From Brassica napus (taxonomy: Eukaryota; Streptophyta; Magnoliopsida; Brassicales; Brassicaceae): DNA of 64,000 nt. Below, piece by piece: positions 21,610 through 34,538 of this stretch. The stretch spans positions 1,237,739 to 1,301,738 of the forward strand of contig NC_063451.1 in assembly GCF_020379485.1 (NCBI RefSeq). Reading direction: 5' to 3'. The first letter of the stretch is position 1, and every line of letters begins with the position of its first letter. A model generated the notes under the pieces. That model was given only the letters and a program-made list of their open reading frames with translations. It had not been told where the DNA came from and ran no database searches. A program made the position numbers and the translations under genes.

Positions 21610-23219
21610 ATGTTTCCCTTTCCTCATATAAGTGAAAAACAGCAAGTAACGATTATCCGACTTTAGTGTTCATGTTCTGTGTACAAATATATTGTTTGAC
21701 TGGATTTTATTATCACATTCCATTTACGACATCTTTATTGCATGTAAGTGTTTGTCTTCTTAACGTTACAGCATGTAAGTGTTTGATTTGATCAACTTGA
21801 ATCAAATCACCGAGATGTCATCTTCATGATTCGAATTATTTTATTTATCGTTTGTTGCTAACCTACTATATTAGCCGGAGCACCGACACTCCCAAAACGT
21901 TACTTAATTATCGAATGGTTGGAGCTTGGATCCACTCGTCACTCGATGTCATCGTTTGTGCTATAATGAGACGTCGTTTTTCTTTTGTCTGTTATTCTAT
22001 CTGTTGCTTTTGTTATAAACTAGATGACAAGATTTTTATACAAGAAAGAATACAGAGATTTTTGGTTTCTCAAAATTTTAGTTGGTTTTATTTGCAAAAG
22101 ACGTTATAGAGATGGACTTTGCAGTGATAACAAATATGACTAACTCAGCCAAAAATTATACCAAAATTTTGGCACGTTGCGGAACAGAATGGGAAACAAT
22201 ACTTTCAGTACATGAAACTCTTTGATTGTGTTCTGTAGATTAATAAATTCATTTATCTCAGACAATAGTAATTGATAACGTACGAGGAAATGAATATAAA
22301 AACTCAAGAAACAAATGTCAACACTTTGGTAGGAGATTTGGACAGACTTTTTGATCTTTGCCTCCTTTTCTTTCTTTCTTGGTGGCCGATAAAACTAGAA
22401 TTTTCTGTAAGATGGATAACGAAGCAAAACCCCACACTCACATGCATGGCATCAAGTGCCATATGTTTCCCCAACCCATTCATTACCAAATAACTTTATA
22501 ATTCATTACAAACTTTACCTAATATCTACTCATAATTATAAACCTGAATGTCAAAAACATTAGTATTAAATATTTACCTTTCTAAAATTCCCTATTTTAA
22601 TTATACAAATGAATCTCTATTATAATAACCAAAAATTAAGCATAATAGTTATATATATAGCTTGTTTGGTAACCTAGTAAAATAGCGAAATAATATATAC
22701 GCTAGCTTACAAACCAATTTTGTATAATATAGTACGTTCAATTGCTGGATAATATAACTTTTAAAAAGTTTAGAGAATTAAAAATGTCGTTCGATAAGGT
22801 TATATAATTGATAATAAATATGTAACCAAAGCATCATTTCAGGATTTGATTAGCCCTTTGTCAAAAAAGAGAGAAATTTGATTGTTATCAGCCCAACTTG
22901 TTTGCAAAATCCACCATCTCATGTGAAAGAGTTAACTAGAAAATCTGTAAAGTAAGATCATTATAGGCCTTGAAGTGGCCTACATAGAAACAAAGCCCAA
23001 AACACATGAAAAGAAACAGAGTTCAATATGCATCTCTTTGGGTGTGAGCATGAGTGTAGAAGGGAGCTGAGCAATTTTCACGTGACAGTGACTTGATTTT
23101 ATTCGTATACGCCAACGCTCTCCCATTACAAGACAACTCTCCAATTAGTGAAAGATGGAGATTACTGATTAGACTAAAGGCACAACCACATGGCCACCAC
23201 ATGTTTATCTTGTGGCCAT
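21610..23219. other. AT-rich intergenic spacer
   Basis: No supported gene. Short open frames here lack family features. A CACGTGAC box occurs near 23079 but is far from any start codon. Confidence 0.55.
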
Positions 23220-23222
23220 TAA

Positions 23223-24348
23223 GACCAACCGCAACGGAAGCCCTTAGCGATTCCTAAGGGTCACCAAAGTTAATGGTAATATAAAAACTATATTTCAGCA
23301 TAATTATCTAATGATCAACCCGTAAGTAAGGGGTCGAGGGAGCTGAACCTTGGGCGACGTGGCAGGTGGGTATTGGCGGAAGATTCATTCGTCTTTGCTG
23401 GAGACAGAAAAAAAAATTCATTTTCGACGAAGGAGAGAAAAAAAAAGAAAGCTGTCGAGAAAAGGCGATAAAAGGCGATTTCCAATCGATTTTGACGAAG
23501 GTGTAGCTTCACACGATCTTTGGATATGACACGCTTTCTTCGGTCCTCCAGGTACCTTAAACGATATTAATGTTCTCGATCGCTCTCCTGTTTTTGATGA
23601 CATTTTACAAGGTAAAGCTCTGAGGGTAAAGTACATGGTCAACGGACACATGTATAAGTTGGCGTACTACCTCACAGACGGTATATATCCAAAATGGTCA
23701 ACATTTATCCAATCTATCACCCTCCCTCAAAGTCCTCAGGAACAGTTATTTGCTAAATTTCAAGAAACTACCCGAAAAGATGTAGAGCGGGCTTTTGGAG
23801 TATTGCAAGCTCGATTTGCGATTGTGAGAAACCCGGTAAAAACTTTGGATAAGGAAAAGATAGGAAAGATTATGAGAGCATGTATCATCCTACACAATAT
23901 GATAGTCGAAAATGAACGGGACGGATACACTCGTATCGATATATCTGAATTTGAAGAAGGAGACAGCACTAGAACTTCACAGGTGGAAACGGAGAGACCT
24001 ACAAATCTGAATAATATGTTTCCCAATCGGAATGATCTTCGTGATAGGAATATGCATGCCCAATTGAAACATGACTTAATTCAAAATGTGTGGAACAAAT
24101 TTGGTGATGAATATTAATAATTGTTGTATCTTTATTTTTAATTATTGTGATTTTAAATTTATTCATGCTATATTATTGAAACATTTGGTAATTCACTTAA
24201 AAAAAAAAAAAAATTTAGTGTAAGGATTTTTTATTAGGATTCACCATTGTAAACACTTATTTAGTTAGGATATTTAACTATTTAATAAAAAAAAAATATT
24301 TTTAAATTTCTAAGGGTTCCATGATGAGTGCCACCACCGTGGATGCTC
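23223..24348 (+). mobile_element. PIF/Harbinger-type DNA transposon, internally deleted
   Basis: Imperfect inverted ends (gaccaaccgcaacgg at 23223; ccaccgtggatgctc ending 24348) are flanked by TAA at 23220-23222 and 24349-24351, the 3-bp duplication expected for this superfamily. The right end in reverse, GAGCATCCACGG, resembles the common GAGCATC start of plant PIF elements and their MITEs. The inside keeps only the C-terminal half of a transposase. At 1.1 kb it is a deletion derivative. Confidence 0.75.
23497..24117 (+). pseudogene. Harbinger-type transposase (DDE_Tnp_4) C-terminal remnant
   Basis: The frame around 23500-24117 reads DLWIxHAFFGPPGTLNDINV, then VNGHMYKLAYYLTDGIYPKW, DVERAFGVLQARFAIV and MRACIILHNMIVENERD. 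These are characteristic of the plant HARBI1-like nuclease. A TGA at 23527-23529 replaces the Trp of the WIWHAFFG motif. The N-terminal half, including the start and first catalytic Asp region, is missing. From ATG 23635, 160 codons remain open to 24117. The remnant cannot transpose the element. Confidence 0.85.
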
Positions 24349-24560
24349 TAAGAACCAACAAATCTTCTCCTTTCAAACTTTTTACCTTTTTAATAACTTA
24401 AAGTACTACGAACGCTATCACGCGTTTCTTTTAAAGTACGAGATCACACATCTTTAATTTGTTTGGTCGGAAGTACGACACCGATTTAAATTCACTAAAC
24501 CGGAGTACCCTCAAACCGGAAAACACCGTATCAAATAATCAAATTTTCGACGTCTTTTTA

Positions 24561-24642
24561 AACTCGATTGCGACTGAACCATAAAATATATCCAAATATT
24601 AAACTCGATTGTGACTGAACCATAAAATTTATTCGAAATTGA
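24561..24642. repeat. 41-bp tandem duplication upstream of the KAB1-like gene
   Basis: The block aactcgattgcgactgaacc begins at 24561 and recurs with one change at 24602. It lies about 200-270 bp upstream of the start codon, in the promoter region. Confidence 0.6.
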
Positions 24643-24833
24643 TGTCAAGAAAATGAACTTATATCGAAATTGGTTAACCTGTACCGGAAAAGTTAAACCA
24701 AACCGGATCTTATCGCACTTTTTCTTTTAAGTGTCACTTGTTATTTATTGCTAATAAAGTACATACTTAATTGTCTGATCATCGCTCATTTCAACTCTTC
24801 AGATCAAACAGATTTGTCTCGATTCCTGCAACG

Positions 24834-26727
24834 ATGCAGTACAAGAACTTGGGGAGATCTGGTCTGAAGGTGAGCACGCTCTCTTTCGGAGCGTGGGTGA
24901 CTTTCGGCAACCAGCTAGATGTGAAAGAAGCCAAGTCGATTCTTCAGTGTTGCCGTGACCACGGAGTCAATTTCTTCGACAACGCCGAGGTTTACGCCAA
25001 TGGTCGCGCCGAGGAGATTATGGGCCAGGCGATTCGTGAGCTGGGCTGGCGCAGATCCGACGTCGTCGTCTCCACCAAGATCTTCTGGGGTGGTCCTGGT
25101 CCTAACGACAAAGGTTTGTCGAGGAAACATATCGTTGAAGGCACCAAAGCTTCTCTCAAAAGACTCGATATGGAATATGTCGATGTGCTCTATTGTCACA
25201 GGTGAATAAAGATTCAGTCTTTTTTTTTTTAAATGTGATAATGATTTGACTCTTATTTTTGTGGGAATTATAGAGGAAAAATTAGATATGGGTTGGAGAT
25301 GCCCTTAGGCTTTGTGAGAATGAATCTTTGTCTTAATGTACTATGTTGTCTCTTGCATTTAATTCTCAAGTGATGGGCTTTGGTCTCTGTATCTTGAAAT
25401 ATACGTTTCACTTTTGGAAACATTATCTTGGAATCAACTGCATCATCCATCTTGCTATCTTTGTGATATGTGATGATTAAGACAGATCTAAAAGTGGGCA
25501 TCTTTGCATTGATCTTAGTAGCAATAGCTTCATTTTTAGAAACATTATTCATCATGCATGACTTAGTTGTAGATTTTTAGTTTTCATATGATCTCTTGAC
25601 TCGTTCATACTGATTATTATCTCGATGATCCAGGGCCAATCCTGAGAAAAGCCGAATGAACCATTACATAGACTTACCTTAGCTTCCAAATTTGTTATAA
25701 AAAAAACAATTATTGAAATCTTTACTAAATCTCCCAAAGCTCCCAAAATCTCTGGATCTGCATCTTGATATCGTTGTGATGTGTTATGATCAATAAATGA
25801 ACAAAATGTTGGCATCTTTGGATTGATCTTAGTAGCAATATCTTCATTTAATTTGTCACAGGCCGGATGCTTCGACTCCTATAGAAGAGACAGTGAGGGC
25901 GATGAACTACGTGATTGATAAGGGTTGGGCATTCTACTGGGGAACTAGTGAATGGTCAGCTCAGCAAATCACAGAAGCATGGGGAGCTGCTGAGAGGCTG
26001 GATCTGGTCGGTCCAATCGTTGAACAGCCTGAGTACAACATGTTCGCTAGGCACAAGGTTTGTTATCTTACATTCCCTTTCTTTGTGTATTAAGTCCAAT
26101 GTTGTTATGTAGCTGAAGTTTGTTGTGGTCTTATGTTTATGCAGGTGGAGTCAGAGTTTCTTCCTCTGTACACAAACCATGGCATAGGTCTCACTACTTG
26201 GAGTCCACTTGCATCCGGTGTGCTCACTGGTAAATACAACAAGGGAGCTATTCCTTCGGACAGCCGATTTGCACTGGAGAACTACAAAGTAAATCCTTTT
26301 GTTATTGCTCTTTGGTCATAACTGTTTTCAACTGCATCTTAATACATCTTACTGTTTTGCAGAACCTTGCCAATAGATCACTTGTGGATGACGTGCTGAG
26401 GAAAGTCAGCGGTCTCAAGCCTATTGCAGATGAGCTAGGTGTAACCTTGGCTCAGCTTGCAATAGCATGGTGTGCTTCAAATCCTAATGTGTCATCAGTT
26501 ATCACCGGTGCCACAAGGGAATCACAGGTCAGTTACTTATAACCCCACATTCTCAGGAGCATAGGGAATGTCTAAGTCTAGACTTTGACTAAGATTTTTT
26601 TTTTTTAACACAGATTCAAGAAAACATGAAGGCTGTTGATGTGATCCCACTGTTGACACCACATGTTCTGGACAAGATCGAGCAAGTGATACAGAGCAAA
26701 CCTAAACGTCCTGAATCGTACCGTTAA
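24834..26727 (+). CDS. KAB1: Voltage-gated K+ channel beta subunit, aldo-keto reductase family
   Basis: Cytosolic NADPH-binding aldo-keto reductase-fold protein that associates with K+ channel alpha subunits. Five exons: 24834-25201, 25862-26057, 26145-26288, 26363-26527 and 26614-26727. The joined frame is exactly 328 aa, the length I recall for Arabidopsis KAB1 (At1g04690). The catalytic tetrad of the fold is present: Asp49 and Tyr54 ([11 protein letters not shown]), Lys82 ([10 protein letters not shown]) and His122 (VLYCHRPD). Cofactor loops include [15 protein letters not shown] and the C-terminal [15 protein letters not shown] 24834 ([14 protein letters not shown]) was chosen because the family begins there; an in-frame ATG at 24771 would add 21 residues. 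The 660-bp first intron contains an internal duplication. All introns are GT-AG. Confidence 0.94.
25437..25848. repeat. Diverged ~95-bp direct repeat inside KAB1 intron 1
   Basis: Two blocks, about 25437-25540 and 25756-25848, share the order tgatatgtgatgat / tgatgtgttatgat, then ggcatctttg-attgatcttagtagcaata and a cttcattt end. The second copy runs into the splice acceptor of exon 2, so the acceptor region itself has been duplicated upstream. The first copy lacks the terminal tttgtcacag. Confidence 0.7.
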
Positions 26728-27072
26728 AAACCAAATCCTGAGATCTCTTCAAAAAGAGTGTTGCAGGAATAGAGAGATCATTTGGAGCTCTGGGATGTTT
26801 GTTCATTGGATGGTGTTGTCTTTGTGTTGTTCTCATGCATTTTAAAACTCGAGACAGAGAGCGTTATGTGTGTGTTTTGTTAGTTTCTATCTTTTTAAAA
26901 CGGTCTTATATTGTTTGTGAAACTTAAGATTTGGCTCTTTGTAGTTGCATTGTCATGAGGTCAGTGTTATTTATCCCATATATATTATTTGTGAAACATT
27001 ACGACTTCTTTTTGTAGCCACATGTCATCACTAAGATGATTCTTAGAATTATTAGAGAAATAGGTTGGTCCA

Positions 27073-28003
27073 TCTAATTATATAATAAACTTTTTATTAA
27101 ATTAACCATAAATTCATTATTAATGTCATTTATTATTTACTTAAATAAAGATTACGGAATTGCCTAATGTTGGTAAAGTATATATGACAATTAATGATTT
27201 TGAATAATAAAGATCTGATAAAAAAATGTATCTTCTATCAAATTTGTTTAATTTAAAACTATTAAAATAATTTTAAAAAAAAAAACACAATAACCATATT
27301 ATAAAAATTTAGATTTTTCTGTATGTTTTATATTTTGAATTTTAAAAAATGACTATAAATTACTAAAACTGTTAAAAGTCTCACATTCAAATTTTGCGAT
27401 CCATGGTTTAAAATTTTTGTTATGACAAAATACAAATGATTACAAAATCATATAAATAAAATTTTAATTTAATTAATCATTAAGATTTAAAATATATATA
27501 TGTATATATATCATTCTAAATTAAACTATAAACCATATTGAATAAATAAATATTTTAGTTTCAAAATTTACTTTAAATAATTTTTTTTGATAAAAGTTTT
27601 GAATTAACATTGATAAATTTTTTAAAATTATCAATTACTAAAACTATTAATCCCACAATGAAAATTTTGTTATCAGTAATTTAAAGTTTTTGCTATTAAA
27701 AATACACTTGATAAAAATACATATGAGTAGAAAGCATCATTTTAAAAAAAAATAGACATTAATATTAAAAATATACTATGTATGTTAATATCTTTTAAAT
27801 TTAATTACATATCCTATCAAATGTTTTAAAAAAAATGTTTAGATTAATAAAATTGATTTATACGTTCGCACCAATTTAATTATATATGTAATAGTTACTG
27901 ACTTTTAATTATTCAATATATATCTATTATTTCATAATACGTAAGAACATATAATACATAAAATAATTTATATATATAATGTTTATCGCGGGTCTTAATC
28001 TAG
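27073..28003 (+). mobile_element. Non-autonomous Helitron
   Basis: A 931-bp AT-rich segment that starts TCTAATTATATAATAAA and ends gcgggtcttaatCTAG. It sits between an A (27072) and a T (28004), with no target duplication. TC...CTAG ends inserted at AT are the Helitron rule, and this terminal sequence matches the plant type. No RepHel gene is present. The subterminal hairpin is poor. Insertion is in the 3' flank of KAB1. Confidence 0.65.
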
Positions 28004-28499
28004 TAATTAAATATTTGTTGAGCAGTATGTAACGCTGAACGTGCACATCACAATGTCCGCACCATTTTAGTCTAATGTTTATTTTACTTTTTATTGGCAC
28101 TTTGTCATTTGTCAAACATTGACACTCTCTTATCCTTAATGTACATCATAGTAGTGAGGCTGGTGATGATCAAAAAACTTACAAATCCGATGAGAATCAT
28201 TCATCGTAAAGCTTTCCCTTCAACATGTATCCGCAACATCTTGTTTTTTTATGATGCCAATAAAATTGATACTTGGAGTTTCGCTTTCTCAGTTTCTTTT
28301 TTCAATCTTCTGAAGATTCTGTTTCTCAGTTTCAGTCTGAAATATTATTAACTCTGATTTCGGGAAATATAAACTTATCTATTACAAATTGTTATGAAAA
28401 TTTTATCAAACCCCATAAGTATGTTAATAGTCATTGTAATAAATGCATTCTTGAAACTCTATCTGTTTAAGGAAATCTCACTATGCTGTGAATGTGAAC

Positions 28500-28870
28500 T
28501 CTCCAGCTCCACTTTGGCTTACTTTTTGAGTTTCTTGCTACTCTTCTCTTTCAGTATCTAACTTGGTTCTCGTCCCCACTCTGGTACGGCCAAAAAATCC
28601 TCCAAAAGAAGACAAAACAGTAAGGCTATGAAGCAAGTGATTAAAATCAAAACACTTTATAAACATATTAAACTTACTTTTGAGTTTCTTGATACCTCTT
28701 TCTGTTTCAGTGTATCTCCTCGATCTCTGATTCCTTCTTATCAATAACTTTTGATCACCTCCACGATGGCTTGCCCTTCCCTCGCCAAATATATAACAGG
28801 GAAAAAGCATATTAAACATATTGTTGAAAACTTTAAAATAAATCAAAACACTTTGCATACTCAAGGAAAA
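28500..28870. repeat. Unidentified duplicated module
   Basis: Two related blocks begin gagtttcttg(c/a)tac at about 28528 and 28681. Read on the minus strand each could encode a short basic peptide. A third related piece, with ggcttgcccttccctcg and gccagaaaatcctc, lies at about 29797-29880. I cannot assign a gene. The arrangement looks like scattered exon relics or a diverged repeat on either side of the tandem array at 28874-29520. Confidence 0.35.
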
Positions 28871-28873
28871 CTT

Positions 28874-29520
28874 TGAAAATTAGTTTTAAGTGTTAAATTT
28901 ACAATACTAAAAATATATATTACACTATTAACAGACCATAAAAAATTCTATGGACATGATGCAACAGTTTGGCTTGCTTCTACATATTGCAATTCATTAG
29001 CTTAAACTTTTTCCCAAAATGAAAATTAGTGTAAGTGTTAAATTTACAATAAAAACACATGTTAAACATGTACACCAAACTTACGGGCTATAGAAATTCT
29101 ATAGACTAGATGCAATAGTTTGGTTTGTTTTTAACATATTGAAATTTATCACCTACACCTTTCTCCAAAATGAAAACTAGTATAAGTCTTAAATTTACAA
29201 TACGAATAACATATTAAACATATACACAAGCTAACGGACCATAGTTTGGTTTGCTTCTACATATTGCAATTCATTACCTTAAACTTTTTCCCAAAATGAA
29301 AATTAGTGTAAGTGTTAAATTTACAATTAAAAAACATGTTAAACATGTACACCAAACTAACGGACTATAGAAATTCTATAGACTGGATGCAATAGTTTGG
29401 TTTGTTTTTAACATATTGAAATTTATCACCTACACCTTTCTCAAAAATGAAAACTAGTATAAGTCTTAAATTTACAATACGAATAACATATTAAACATAT
29501 ACCCCGCTAACGGACCATAG
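28874..29520. repeat. Tandem array, five units of about 126-151 bp
   Basis: The motif tgaaaa(t/c)tag-taagt-ttaaatttacaat recurs at 28874, 29020, 29171, 29297 and 29448. Two unit types alternate: one carries atgttaaacatgtacaccaaac and the other cgaataacatattaaacatata. A two-unit block (29020-29296) has therefore been copied as 29297-29520, giving a small higher-order repeat. Confidence 0.85.
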
Positions 29521-30040
29521 AAAATTTTATAGACAGAATTGTGCAATATATATTATATAATATCAAAATTTAATTAAAACCAAAAATAAAAAGTAAAAAA
29601 AAAAAGAAATAGTTTTTTTAGTTTAAAAAGAAAAACTGACCGGATCCGATGTCAATCTTTTGACACGAAACGAGATGTTTTCCTCATGTTAATATTATGG
29701 ATGAGGCCAGGAGAGAAAGAGTTCGTCTCAGTAAAACATTCTGGCTCGAGAAGGTGCTCGTAAACCTCTCCATGATCGAAATGGCTTCGTCATCTGGCTT
29801 GCCCTTCCCTCGTTTCCACTATGGTATAACCTCTGTCACAGCCAGAAAATCCTCTAGAAGAACACACCATGAAGCAAAGTGATGCAACATATAAGTTTCC
29901 CCGTAACAAAATATTCTTTTTCAGAAAAAAAAAGCTTTGCTCGAGAAGAAACAGCAATTATCATAAAGAAATAAAGAGTGGGAATTTTGGATGCGTCGAG
30001 TGAAGTAAAAGAGTGAGTAATAGAAGAAGTAAGAGATATG

Positions 30041-30363
30041 TGTTGAAAATAGAGGGTTTGAGAACTGAATGTTTATGTTCTTATTATTAATGAATCATAT
30101 GTTCCTTTATATAAGGATTACAAGATAAAAATAAAAGGAAATAGTACAAATTCTAATCCAACATGATTTATGATAATTACTAAATCATAAACCAACAAGG
30201 AATACGAAAACTAGAATAATGGAAAGTCATGGCCGACTTTCTCTCTCTCTCCAGGTCGCGGCCGCCGTCTCTCTTTCTAGGGTTTGGGCCGTCTCTCTCT
30301 CTAGGGTTTCGGCCGGTTTATGTACCGGGCTGGTTATGGACATTCATCACTTGATTTATAACA
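30041..30363 (-). repeat. 3' LTR (element orientation) of the gag-only element
   Basis: 323 bp, differing from its partner at few positions and by small tc-repeat indels. It contains a CT-rich block and gcggccgcc. Confidence 0.9.
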
Positions 30364-33300
30364 CTCCCCCTGGATGCCATAACCATACAGGATCCGTAAT
30401 ACGCTTCACGTTGCCTCATTAAAACCTTATCAGGAAAACCCAGTGGGACAAAACCATGATGAAGGAAAAAGAGTACAACACGTACTACTCCCCCTGATGT
30501 GAACCTCAGTGGAAGTCCTTTAGTCTACGCATCAGATGCGTGAACTGTCCTGAACATGCAGGTGGGGAATCGGCCAGTTTTATTTCTGTACCGTAATTAG
30601 ACCACTTTGACCTCTTAGGTCCTTTCTCATGTCCTTTGACATCATGTGTCTTATTGAAATAGATGAGCTGATCAATGTGAACCACACTGTCCTCAAATCT
30701 TTTGCAAATCATGTATGCATGGATCCTTTTGCAAAACGTGTACATGGTCTAGACGTGATCGTCTACCATCGACTGTTCTTATGCTTTGGTCGGACAAACT
30801 AAGCATACTCATGGACAATATTCCGAGCATGATACTATGAATTAATGATCTCAGGTTATGAGACTATGATCCGGTGTCTTACTACACGGATGTGTACCAC
30901 TCGGACGTGTACCAATGCCTTTGTCCATTGATCTTTCTATTATCATCATACTCTTAATCTAATTGATCCATGTTGAGTCATAGACTTCAACTTCATAAGT
31001 TCACGGATACTCCCATTGGCTATTATGATCCGTGATGATGATAAAGTACGGATGGTATGAGTTTCTTCTTCTCACTACCTCGACCATACTGATCGAGCCA
31101 TGTTTTGAATTATAGACATTGTCTATACATGCGGTCATCGATCTCTCTTTTGCATTCGGTGATGCCATATATATATATATGTCTCGGACATTGCAGTCCT
31201 CTATCCATCTCTTGATGGCGTCCCATGACCTCTGTTGCTGTGGATCATATCACACACTGGCTATACGAGTTTGATTATACATCTATTAGGTCATGAATCT
31301 CGATTACACGAGCTGATGGACAACATACACTTTGGTATCTGATCGAGAGTGATGTATAAAACGTCTCCTCTCATCCTCACGACAATGCCTCGTGGGAGTA
31401 ACAGCAGTAGCAAACTATTTTGCTATGCCGGATCCTAATCAATGGATCTGATGTCGGTTTGGTCAATTCGAAGACATGTTATATGAGATAACAAACCGAG
31501 GCAATTTAGATCACTTTCCTTTAGGCAGATCTTTCTTCTCTACTAGCCCGTCCATGCTAGGGTTACAGATTAATAGATAATCTATATCAATCTACTAACC
31601 TCTTTAGGTTTAGTATAAAAACTAGGATTTCGAATTTCTTTATAAATCCTCATATAGACTGAATTTGATCGTTCTTATAGAACTCCCTTTCATAATATAT
31701 ATGCAGTTGCTTTTGTTCCAGTCCATGAACAGCTTAGGAACAATGCTGTTCTTTCATCCAGTGATCCATATGCTGCTTACTGCATCATTATATGTCAATC
31801 TATTTTCTTTTTTCTTATGACCAGACCATTGTTAAATTTGAATATGTAGCAGCATCCACCACATAGGAGTTTATCTCTTTATAATATGTTCCATAGTCTC
31901 TGTGAGTATCCTTGTGTAACAAGCTATGATCTAATGCTGTTATTAGGAAAACATGAATCATCTTTAGGCCTCGTGATCATGTGTCTTTTCTCACGGTTTC
32001 TTTATCTCACTAGACTCATCTATTCACTGGTTTATCAGATGGCGTTTATGTATATGGCCAATCCGCCCATCTCCTTAGATTGTATAAAATCCCACGTTTA
32101 TCTTTAATCTCTATTCTTTTATGATCTTTATGAGTATTCTTTCGTGGGTTCTTGATCCTTGTTTTATATCTTTATGTTCAAGTGCTATTCTCTTATGTAT
32201 CTTTATACAAATATATCTTTATGTGTGTGTGTGTGTCGACACTTTCATGTGGTTCCATTATGTTCCAGACATGATCTAATAGATTCGAGATCTTATTATC
32301 CAGGATCTTTATTTCCTAGCAGCTTGGCGTCCCAAGCCACATGGTTTGGTACCTTAGATGTGTAGCTGCGCAGCCTTTTCTCAATGTCTGGTATGATTTC
32401 TCTTATAACCTCGGATTCTATGCACCATTTTCTTTCCGAGGTTCCTTATCTTATGGAACACTTGGTCTATCTTGTGTAGACTCTATAGCAACTTGACTGT
32501 GTCTCTTTCAAGGACATCAGATTTTTTTTGGTGCTAATCTGGTTTATGACTTAGTCATTCTTTTCTATTCGGGTCAGTGTCTGGCATCTCGATTAGCTAG
32601 CCTTTTTATAATCTTTCTTTACTTTGGACGTCTACAATTCTAATCCGAGGATCTTTGCCAAGACCATGATGGTTGATACCATTCATTCTTTTATAATTAT
32701 TTCTTTGCTCTTTACCAGCTTATAGCTTTCTCCTTATGATGTTGGATAGATGGATTCATTGATCATGCAATCCGTGTACCTGGCCACTATTTGATCACCC
32801 ATGTTTTGGCTCACAGTCTCTTTGAATTCGTGGAGAAAGTCCTATTCTTATCCAACATATATTCTCAATCCTCTTCTGAGGTTCCATCTTAGACGGCACA
32901 CATATATCTGTGGTGGTGTATTCAAAGCTCTTAAGATGGTGTATGTATGGTTTTATGACCCGTATTTAATCTGAGATGAGAATATCCATGCTCATTTTTA
33001 TGGCCTGGTGCAAATTATCATTCTATACATGTAAATTCATAATGTCTCCAAGCTTATATACTTTATAGTCTTATCCTTATAGATAATGGCTTATATGGCT
33101 GAACCTGTGTAGGTAATGGTCTTTCCGGCCGGTTATGGCCTTTACGGTCGAGCCATTTATGACATGGTCTCTTCGGCTGAGTAATGGCCTTTATGGTTTG
33201 GCTGTTTAAAACATGGTCTTAGACCATAGTAGTACACGAACTTGTAGTATTGATCATGGGTTTATCCTCTCTCCCCCTCATGAACATACTATAATTTCGT

Positions 33301-34043
33301 GGTGCTTGAGACAATAAAACTGTAATGAATTTCCCTTTGTGTACATGTTTCACAACGTGAGATCTTTTACGGGATAATTCTTTGTGCCTTTTCAATATTA
33401 ATCTTTGCATCAAATTTAGACTTAGGATAGCTAATCCGGTTTTGCCATAAAGTTTATGATTTCGTGGGATATATCAGTATAGTCACCACGGCTCTTGCCT
33501 CTTATCATACTGATATGTAGCATAGTATTGATCAGTAGAGTACGTAGGTATAGTCTTGACCACTTTCTTTTAAGGTCTTAGGTGATTTTCTTTCAAATCT
33601 GAAGGAACTTATTTCCTTTTGTTTGCCCATTGTTTCTATTTAGAAACCATTTTATTATAACTCAATGGGTCACATATTATTGGGTGTATCTAATGTCGTG
33701 GCCATAGTTTCTTACTAGGCTACTATACCCCATTCACGATTTCTTACTTGGTAATGCCTATGCGCTTTAGGCGATTCATTATCAATAGAATCATTCATAT
33801 ATTCAAGTAAGATCAGGCAAGGTAATGATCTCAAAAAAAATTCTATTATATATATAAAATCGTGAATGACAATTAGGTTTAAAGCAAATCACAAAATCAA
33901 AGATTTAAAATATAAAACGTCGAGATCTTTTCTATAAGCCGGCCACAGCTTCTGTTATTGTGGACACGGCTGCGTTGGATTCATCGTGATCCAATTCCTC
34001 AGGATATCTCATCTCACTGCTTTTGTTGCTCTATGTATCTTTT

Positions 34044-34538
34044 CTAAAGTTTTTCAAATCTGCTAATGGTATCTATAACCTTCTGCTCTCTTTGTTCAGT
34101 TGTCAATAGGTATGACAATAGGTCATTATAGGTTGTGAAACCCTTAGCCTTATATGATAACAACTGATCCTTTGGATGGAATGTGGAACAGGTTTTATAT
34201 AATAAATCCTCATCTGTTACCACTTCACCACATAGTTCAAGACTATGGGCGATTTTCATCAGAGCAGAATTATATTTGTCCACGGATTCAAAATCCTGGA
34301 ACTTGAGAATCTTCCATTCATTCATGGCTTTTCGCCATAATTCCATTGAGTATCTGGATTTTAGTCTTATCCAAAGGTCACAAGGATCCTCAATATTTTG
34401 ATATTGATTTCTCAGTTCCTCAGTGAGATGATAGCGCATAATTGTTATGGCTCTATGCTTTTTACTTTCAATTTCATTATTGCCATCAATGATATATTTC
34501 CTGAGTCCTCTAGACTTCAGGGCAATTGAAGTGTTCAT
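34044..34538 (-). CDS. Copia-type gag (UBN2 family) protein of the LTR element
   Basis: A 164-aa open frame with the retrotransposon gag signature: ESKKHRAITIMRYHLTEELR, DPCDLWIRLKSRYS, MNEWKILKFQDFESVDKYNS and TEQREQKVI. This is the capsid-type domain that assembles the particle. No zinc knuckle and no protease motif follow in frame, and the frame stops at 34044. It is probably the 5' and only recognisable gene of the element, translated from the minus strand. An upstream extension beyond 34538 (DYAILNLSG-like in the same region) was not resolved, so the start could be further upstream through a short gap. Confidence 0.75.
   Translation of the reverse strand: MNTSIALKSRGLRKYIIDGNNEIESKKHRAITIMRYHLTEELRNQYQNIEDPCDLWIRLKSRYSMELWRKAMNEWKILKFQDFESVDKYNSALMKIAHSLELCGEVVTDEDLLYKTCSTFHPKDQLLSYKAKGFTTYNDLLSYLLTTEQREQKVIDTISRFEKL

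Noticed and set aside
28090..28470. Short plus-strand frames near 28094-28470 as candidate genes
   Set aside because: Under 90 codons, AT-driven, no motif, promoter or splice structure.
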